NCBI GenBank assembly: GCA_023974075.1
Contig: CM043789.1
Location: 41,025,592-41,089,591, forward strand
Direction of reading: 5' to 3'
Source: Chaenocephalus aceratus
Lineage: Eukaryota; Chordata; Actinopteri; Perciformes; Channichthyidae
DNA length: 64,000 nucleotides
Shown here: one piece after another, positions 57,691 to 64,000 of the stretch
Numbering within the stretch: position 1 is the stretch's first letter
Layout: every line of letters starts with the position of its first letter
The notes under the pieces: generated by a model
What the model saw: only the letters and a program-made list of their open reading frames with translations
Told to the model about the DNA's origin: nothing
Database searches by the model: none
Program-made: the position numbers and the translations under genes

Positions 57691-58912
57691 ACACTCATTT
57701 AAAAGCAAAGACAAACATGCAATATGTATATGTCCATCATTTAGTTGTTTACCATCAAAACAGAAATGTGATTAAAATAGTTGTTTATGATTATCAACCC
57801 AATACAATAATTTCACAATCATGTGTTTGATGTTGTTAACACAACTTGCAATGTATTTAATTCGCCTTAAGCTAAAAAATAAAGAAATACATATAATACC
57901 TACGGTATATATAACACTGTGATCTTGTTAAAAACTAAAAGAGAGTGTGTGAAAGGTTTTATAACACTTATTATTCATTGTAAATTGACTTTTAATATGC
58001 TATGATTTTTCCTGATTAGGTTTCCAGGACGTTTATGAGTAATTACTTAGTATACAGAACTATAGGCCGATTATAACACATTACAGGTATGTTCATAGGC
58101 ATGGGCATTAAAGAAACTGCTGTGGAATTATCATATAATCAGACTTTAGTTGTTGTCTTAGTGGAAATGGAACAAGATAAATAGGAAGTACTGATTGCTT
58201 TTTGATGCTATGCTAATTTAATAACCTTGCCATGCTACTACAAATTGCTATAATTGATTCATGTGTACAGTTTGATTGACATTACGGTACAAAATGTAAT
58301 TACATGGGCTTAAAGTAGTTGCCATAACAACATTTATCTTCCCCCCTCCAACGAGAGTTATCAATGACACTTCCATGTGATTTGTGAATTACATGTACTG
58401 ACTCTACCAGGATATACACCATTAGTGCAGCTAGTTATTGGAAGCGGTAATGACATGCTATTATTTCCATCAATTGTCAAATGAAATTGTGTTCGATGTA
58501 ACATTCCCTCTGGTGTCATAACCATAGCGGGGATAGCTTTGTTGTGTTCTGTGGTGATGGGCACGATGAATGAAAGGTAACCAGAGCTATTAAAATCCTT
58601 CATGTGTGACCCGCCACAGCAACACACTCAGCTTAGCGGCCGCAGATTGCTGTGTGTCACTATTGATACGCACCGTGTTATGTTTTGCCTTTATCTAATG
58701 CAAGGCTTCCATTCATTATGTGGAATATACAATTACTAGCTCAGGGAGGGTACAGTAATAGTCGAGTTTATTTTTTTCATTTTCTCACTCACTCAACTGT
58801 GTCTCAAGCAGAATGCAATCATGGCAGGTATGACTGTATGTCCTTTGTCCCAGTTCACCAGGCCCCACTGGAATTGACTTTTCAAATCAGGAAGATAAAT
58901 TAAAGCGTACAC

Positions 58913-59206
58913 TAGGGCTGCTCAATTAATCGTATTTTAATCGCAATTACGATTTTGGCTTGCGACGATTATGAAATCAAAATAAAACGATTATTTTCTT
59001 TATTTATTTTTTTTTATTATTGGTTTTTCAGTTGAATTATATTTAAAGTTCACGGTAATCAACTGTTAAAAACATACTGTTCACATTTTTTTTTTCAATA
59101 AATTGATGTTTTCAAAGCAAATGGATAATCGTTTTTAATAATCGTGATATCAATTATTGACCCAAATAATCGAGATTATGATTTTTGCCGTAATCGAGCA
59201 GCCCTA
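58913..59206. mobile_element. hAT-type MITE
   Basis: Inverted ends TAGGGCTGCTCAATTAATCG and CGAGCAGCCCTA, with perfect 8-bp duplications GCGTACAC at 58905-58912 and 59207-59214. Internal ATCGCAATTACGATTTT and its inverse make it strongly self-complementary. 294 bp. Confidence 0.93.
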
Positions 59207-59885
59207 GCGTACACATATGTGGTGGCGTTTTAATCCGTGTTTAGTCACTTCTCTGTCGGGGTTGTGGGTTTTGACGCACCTCTCTTTGTTTCCAAACACA
59301 TTATTCATTGGTCCAGACGGCATAGAAACAGGAGGACACACTTCCTCGCTTCATAGTAAATAAAAATTATCAGTATCCAAAAAGAACACGGTCGTAATAC
59401 TTCAGCTGTGTCCCATTGTCCTGCCTTATATAGGCATTTAGCCATGCATGTGATACCTGACGCACATTTGATAACAAATAAGTGAGCCTTAAATTAATAA
59501 ACCATAGTGTGACTCACAAAACATAAACGATTAAGAGTTGAATCTTTATATTATTATTAAGCCTAACATTCAGACCATAATAAGGAAAGGAAAATGGCTC
59601 TAACAAAATGTTTTAACAAGGGAGGAAGCACTAATTGGGGATTGAATATTTGACGGAAACAACGCAGGTGCTACTGAATCCTTGGGAAGCAAACATCACT
59701 GTGTTTTTATCACACCTTCTCGTATTTGCAACACGTTGGTTCAATCAGGAGGCTTCATCGTGAGTGCAATAATAATTGTATCAATACGTGCACCAAAGGC
59801 TGGGACATGTCATTTGACATTATCAATCATTTCAACATACATTTTAAGGGGTTGTTGTGTAGAATGGAAACTCTCCCCGTGGACT

Positions 59886-59975
59886 CTGGTGTGTATTCTG
59901 GTGTTGATTCTGGTGTTGATTCTGGTGTTGATTGTATCATTCTTGACTTAAATATATATATATATATATATATAT
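59886..59975. repeat. 15-bp tandem repeat and (TA)n
   Basis: Three to four units of TCTGGTGTTGATTC, followed after a short gap by a (TA)n run of about 12 units near 59950-59975. Confidence 0.85.
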
Positions 59976-61024
59976 TGTCCTTGTTGTTGTTGCAAATGGA
60001 GCTGCTTTGATGCAAGAACAAATTAAAAGTAAATCTGACAAAGTGTTATCTTATCGTAGCATGTGATGCTCATAAGAGGAAAGTACTCTTATATTTCTGT
60101 CATTCATCTGAATTCATAATAACACTCACGCCTTTCCAACCTTTATATAATGCAGTTTATGAAGTGTTAGATTATGGTTCTCTTTGAATCCCATAATATA
60201 ATTTTAAACGTAAGGAAATGCATGTAATTCCAACATTTGATGATATCAAGACCTGCTTGTTTTGGGATTTTTTTTTTTTTTTCAAATCCCTTCAACGTCC
60301 GTTGTTCTATTCTCAAGCGTGTATTCATCCTACCTGGCGCTGCTTCTCTCCATACAATGAAACAAGTTATTTATTCTCTTATTCCAGTAAAAGCCCCTAT
60401 TGGGACCCTTTGATTCACATCTTTCTGATTTTTGAAGCAATATCACAATGACTCTTGGATATCCACGATGTCGACAGAAGCAGGAAGGGCTGGTTTGGCC
60501 TGAGGCAAAGCCAAAGGCTATTTACCAGACAAGAACATGTACTCTATGGAAAAGGTTCCTTACACGAGCACGGAGAGGGTAATGGTGTTTCTGTCTTTGT
60601 GTAGACTTTGTCTGTAGAGCTGGTGCAGTGGTTCGGTGGTTTGGACTGCTGCTGCCTCACACACACTCTGGGGTTAAACCTTTGCCCCTTGGAGTCTACA
60701 ACAACTGTATTCGTCAGGGTTAAGCCTTGTTTTCTCACAGTCTAAAGGAGAAATAGGCCAAAAACTCTCTGGTACTCTGTGAGAGCGTGGTGAGTTTATC
60801 TGAGTGAGCTCTATTATAAACCGGCATCCTGTTGTGAGTGTTCTTCCGCCTGCTGCACACTGCTTTGGGCTCTCTAGGCTCTGACCTTGAATCTGAGTAA
60901 GAAGAGGCAAGAAAAACAGAAAAATAATAATCTGTTCATGACAGTGCTTTCATGTGTTCAGATGAATCCGCCTCTGACTTGGGGTGATTTCCTTTTAATA
61001 ACTTCCACTTCTGTTATTCTTCAG

Positions 61025-61120
61025 ACTTGGAAAGCTTCAAGACCCACAGAAGGAACTCTGTATCAGTGCGCGAAGGCCAAGGAGTGGTTCTGCTGTGCGG
61101 CCCCCCATCACATTCAGGAG
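61025..61120 (+). CDS. cntn: Contactin exon: start of Ig domain 2
   Basis: A 96-base exon between TTATTCTTCAG and G/GTAACA. It begins in phase 1: its AC completes the Tyr codon begun by the T that ends the previous exon, restoring the FAY of contactins. It encodes [20 protein letters not shown] and [11 protein letters not shown], then G of the next codon (phase 1). The [21 protein letters not shown] block with the first Ig2 cysteine is a near-invariant contactin signature, closest to CNTN3/CNTN4 (LENFKT...[23 protein letters not shown], from memory). The frame is clean. The next exon, starting with the Glu codon and an LSYAWIFNEYPS-like sequence, is not in the remaining 2.9 kb. Confidence 0.93.
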
Positions 61121-61928
61121 GTAACACAATACTTTCTCATTTTTAATGACCTTTACTCACTGTTGGAGTGACCTATGCGTTTCATTGCCATATCTACACT
61201 GTTGTGCACATGACAACAAAGCCGACAGGCGAGGTAAACAGTGTGTGGATGCTGCCTTCAATTTACACTGGTTCATCTCGCCCTATACACCCTGACATTA
61301 ACTGCTTAAAATGTTGCTTTGAGATAATTGAAACATGTTTGCTTTCGTGTTTCAGAAAAAGCCTCATAATAGGGATCTGGAGGGGAAAAACCTGCAAAAC
61401 CAGCAAAACACAATATGTGGTAGCTTAAACTTTACACCCAATTGGCAGATAATTAGCAACAAGTGAATGTGTGTAGATCTGATTGGGCTTGAGCTGTTTA
61501 TCCAGATGGTATAATGGCACCTTTGTTGTAGTAATCAACACATGTACATCTCCCACTACTGTATGTGAGATTTTCCAAGTGATGCTTGCATTTCCTAGGT
61601 GTGAGCAGTGTCGGTGGGTCCTTAGGGAGTTTGACATCTTTGCATCTTGAAGACTACATTTCAATGTGTTTTGGTTAGAGCCTTTACGCCTCATTTCAAG
61701 GTCATTGCAAATCTACTAGGCATCCCTTTTTCTTCTTTCTCACCGTTTGTTCTCATTCTAAAGGCAGGCAATGCCCTGGATGAATTATTGAAGGTATAAC
61801 AAGAAGGGCTTTTAGATGAGAGCAAAGACCTCTGCCAAGGCCATTTTCATAAGTGAAAAAACTGTTATTGTATCCGCCCATTGATTCTGATCTGCTCCAA
61901 TTATGAATGGGCACTTCCTTTGCTCATC
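61121..61928 (+). other. Start of the following contactin intron
   Basis: No exon or transposon recognised here. Short open frames are random in appearance. Confidence 0.6.
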
Positions 61929-62180
61929 ACGATGATGATGATGATGATTCAACTTATTGTCATTACGTAGTACAGGTACCATGTAGCGAAACGGTTTCTC
62001 TGCATTTGACACATCCTAGGAGCAGTGGGCTGCCATTATGTACGGCGCCCGGGGAGCAGTGTAGGGAACGGTGCCTTGCTCAGGGACGCCTCGGTAGCAC
62101 TTGGTCTTTCCGGGACTTGAACTGGTGACCTTCCAGTTGCCAAGCCAAGTCCCTATGGACTTCGCCACCACCGCCCATCA
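61929..62180 (-). mobile_element. tRNA-derived SINE
   Basis: On the minus strand the head GGGCGGTGGTGGCGAAGTCC and B-box-like AGTTCAAGTCCCGG are followed by the body GCTCCCCGGGCGCCGTACAT, a LINE-like tail ATGACAATAAGTTGAATC and an (ATC)n run at 61929-61948. It is not a functional tRNA gene. It lies antisense to the contactin gene. Confidence 0.8.
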
Positions 62181-62802
62181 TACATCCTTTCCACGCGTTC
62201 CATGAGAATGAGGCCATTTGTGTTTTTTGTTTCAATCACACCAACAAAGAAACCAAATCCAACCAAACCGAAAATGTCTTCTTGGAGTTAATAGAGATGT
62301 TTTTTTTGTAAATATTAAATATGAAAATATGAAAAATCATGAGGCTTTTTAGGACAATTGTTTTAAAGCAATTGAAATAATAATGAAAATATGATGATTA
62401 TGAAGTACTATAAGTATGTTTACAATGCGTTTGAGACATCACAGAGTGCTTCAATCTAATATTCAATAAATGCAACATTTCGCTGCAGTTACATTAATAT
62501 ATTCATATCGGTAATAGAGTTTTTGTGTGTATGTTGAGTCAGAAGAAAGCATCGCAGGTCCTTTGACAAGATGTAGAAAGGGGTGTTACGATATGATTTT
62601 GGAATACTGGAGAAATAAGATTTTTTGAAAACACCAATTCTGCACAAACTAACACCACTTGTATAGTAGTTGAAGCATTAAAGCAATCACAAGAAGTAGA
62701 TAGCTAACATAAGACTGTAAGCAAACATGACGGTCGAATAACTTCGGTCAACACCGCTAAGCTAAAGCTAAGCTAAGCTAGACAGACTGGTGTACGGTGG
62801 AG
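62181..62802. other. Unannotated AT-rich intron
   Basis: No feature supported. A short AAGCTAAGCTAAGCTAG run lies at about 62764-62780. Confidence 0.55.
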
Positions 62803-63640
62803 TATCAAATCAAATCAAGTTGTATTTATATAGCACATTTATAAACGATTTCTGGTCGAGCCAAAGTGCTGTACATATAATAAAAATAGCCTACAGTAGA
62901 GACACTTTACAGCAAATACAACAGCACAGATTGGTCAGAATATCAGTATGAGAAAAACGACACCCTCTGTCCTTAGACCCTCTGTCCTTAGACCCTGTGT
63001 CCGTAGACCCTCTGTCCTTAGACCCTCTGTCCTTAGACCCTGTGTCCGTAGACCCTCTGTCCTTAGACCCTCTGTCCTTAGACCCTGTGTCCGTAGACCC
63101 TGTGTCCGTAGACCCTCTGTCCTTAGACCCTCACATCGTACAAGGAAACACTTCCAGAGAAAACCCACAGTTTAAGGGGAACATGGGAGAAACCTCAGGC
63201 AGAACAACAGAGGAGGGATCCCTCTCCCAGGACGCACAGACGTGCAATAGATGCCGTGTGTACATCGAAGAGATAATACTTTACAGCATACAGACCAAAT
63301 GTTAGGAAATGCATGTGTCTGTAATAGAAGATGAATCCACGAGGATGTCAGCTACAATCCTGAGGAAGCCATCAGGGAAGCAGCATGACGAGACCCAAGG
63401 CAGGACCGCAGAGACAGGTTCAGCCACGACCCGAAGTCCACGACTTAATCCAGAACTCAGGATAGAGGATCCAGGACACAGGACTACAGCAAGAGGATCA
63501 GCCTCGACTCCGGATCCCGGCGTAGATATAGATACAAAACAAGAACAAAGATGTGGCTGGGTTAATCGGAACAAGAGAAGACACAGACACAGACAGAGAG
63601 GGAGAAGGTCATTGGATACAAGCTATTCTTGATAACCTTC
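62803..63640 (-). mobile_element. L2-clade LINE 3' UTR, truncated
   Basis: On the minus strand it ends TGTGCTATATAAATACAACT then a short TTTGA repeat. It shares CATCGTACAAGGAAACACTT, CAATAGATGCCGTGTGT and ACTCCGGATCCCGGCGTA with the L2 at 44345. No ORF2 residue was recognised, so truncation lies in the UTR. It contains the expanded 15-bp array. Confidence 0.82.
62961..63132. repeat. 15-bp VNTR with two unit types
   Basis: About eleven units: type A, CCCTCTGTCCTTAGA, and type B, CCCTGTGTCCGTAGA, in the order A A B A A B A A B B A. Fifteen is divisible by 3, so open frames arise on both strands; they are not genes. The other two copies of this L2 UTR carry one and two type A units. Confidence 0.95.
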
Positions 63641-64000
63641 TAGAAAGATCTCATGAACTTCCTAGTAGTCTTTTCTTAGTCACTTATTAGCAATCCCGGT
63701 TTTTAAGACACGGGAAAGTTACAGACATTCCACAGTATGGTATTTACGGAAGTCCTTGTACAAGACGTAACGTAATTTGTTAATTTGTTTGAGACAATGG
63801 AGCCTGGAAGTGCTAACATGCTAACTAATTTCCAGGTTTAGGAATCATTCCTGCACCACTAAGGTATGACTAATATGCTCATCAGTCATCTCGTTTCCAT
63901 GCAGAATACTAAGAGAAGCCACTTAGTCGAAGGCAGGACAGCTACTGTATGCATTCTGTTGTGAGGCTTTTCATTTATGAGTTGAAACATACTTTCTTTC
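63641..64000. other. Unannotated right edge
   Basis: No feature supported. Confidence 0.55.

Larger units (their letters stand above)
38522..61024 (+). other. Contactin intron (phase 1)
   Basis: About 22.5 kb from T/GTACGT to a TTATTCTTCAG acceptor. It contains the Tc1-like copy 2, LINE 3' ends, nested hAT elements, MITEs, microsatellites and a possible intronic ORF, listed separately. I see nothing supportable in 39650-40020, 40878-42505, 43023-43510, 46613-47225, 47649-48555, 50551-52566, 53677-54970, 56099-57540, 57691-58904 and most of 59215-61024. Confidence 0.8.

Noticed and set aside
61929..62180. tRNA gene on the minus strand
   Set aside because: B-box present, but the rest is SINE body with a LINE-like tail and (ATC)n.
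62935..63305. Repetitive open frames of alternating Ser/Leu/Asp/Pro type
   Set aside because: They come from the 15-bp VNTR inside an L2 3' UTR.

Overview
This is vertebrate, almost certainly teleost fish, genomic DNA. The evidence is an exon-intron gene with canonical splice sites, long introns, and a repeat content typical of percomorph fish: L2-clade and L1-clade LINE pieces, tRNA-derived SINEs, Tc1-like, hAT, PIF/Harbinger and TTAA-flanked DNA transposons, and long (TG)n tracts. There is no bacterial-style operon, CRISPR array or rRNA.

The only conventional gene I can support is part of a contactin gene (GPI-anchored neuronal immunoglobulin-superfamily adhesion molecule, CNTN3/CNTN4 subgroup) on the + strand. 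Three consecutive coding exons lie at 25833-25965, 38347-38521 and 61025-61120, joined by introns of about 12.4 and 22.5 kb. They encode Ig domain 1 (exons 1 and 2 of this set) and the start of Ig domain 2 (third exon). Intron phases agree across both junctions. The signal-peptide exon and all later exons were not found. The middle exon is odd: it reads as contactin only if about five single-base indels are allowed, while its neighbours are clean.

Layout: 1-1.1 kb is GT-rich minisatellite; 1.67-2.85 kb is a TTAA-flanked MITE with a 57-bp expansion; 6.6-9.1 kb holds a SINE, an LTR-like repeat and two Harbinger MITEs; 12.1-14.9 kb is a decayed L2 LINE; 17.4-18 kb is a 5'-truncated L1 insertion; 18.8-19.5 kb is an unknown repeat split by a Harbinger MITE, whose uninterrupted partner lies at 32.5-32.9 kb; 23.3-25.1 kb is a palindromic Tc1-like element holding a hAT insertion. 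Between the contactin exons lie further hAT, TTAA and Tc1-like copies, including a TTAA element that encodes a THAP zinc finger (Kolobok-like, 29.6-31.0 kb), L2 3' ends at 44.4-45.2 and 62.8-63.6 kb, a three-deep nest at 45.2-46.6 kb and another nest at 52.6-53.7 kb. A minus-strand ORF at 55.10-55.45 kb, with an RFX X-box-like motif just upstream, may be a small intronic gene.

The genes do not form a pathway. The window reads as one long-intron neuronal gene filled with layered mobile elements whose target-site duplications give an insertion order. I found no clear previously undescribed system. The best candidates for follow-up are the damaged contactin exon, the THAP/TTAA element with its convergent ORF, the X-box ORF, and the filled/empty-site pair.
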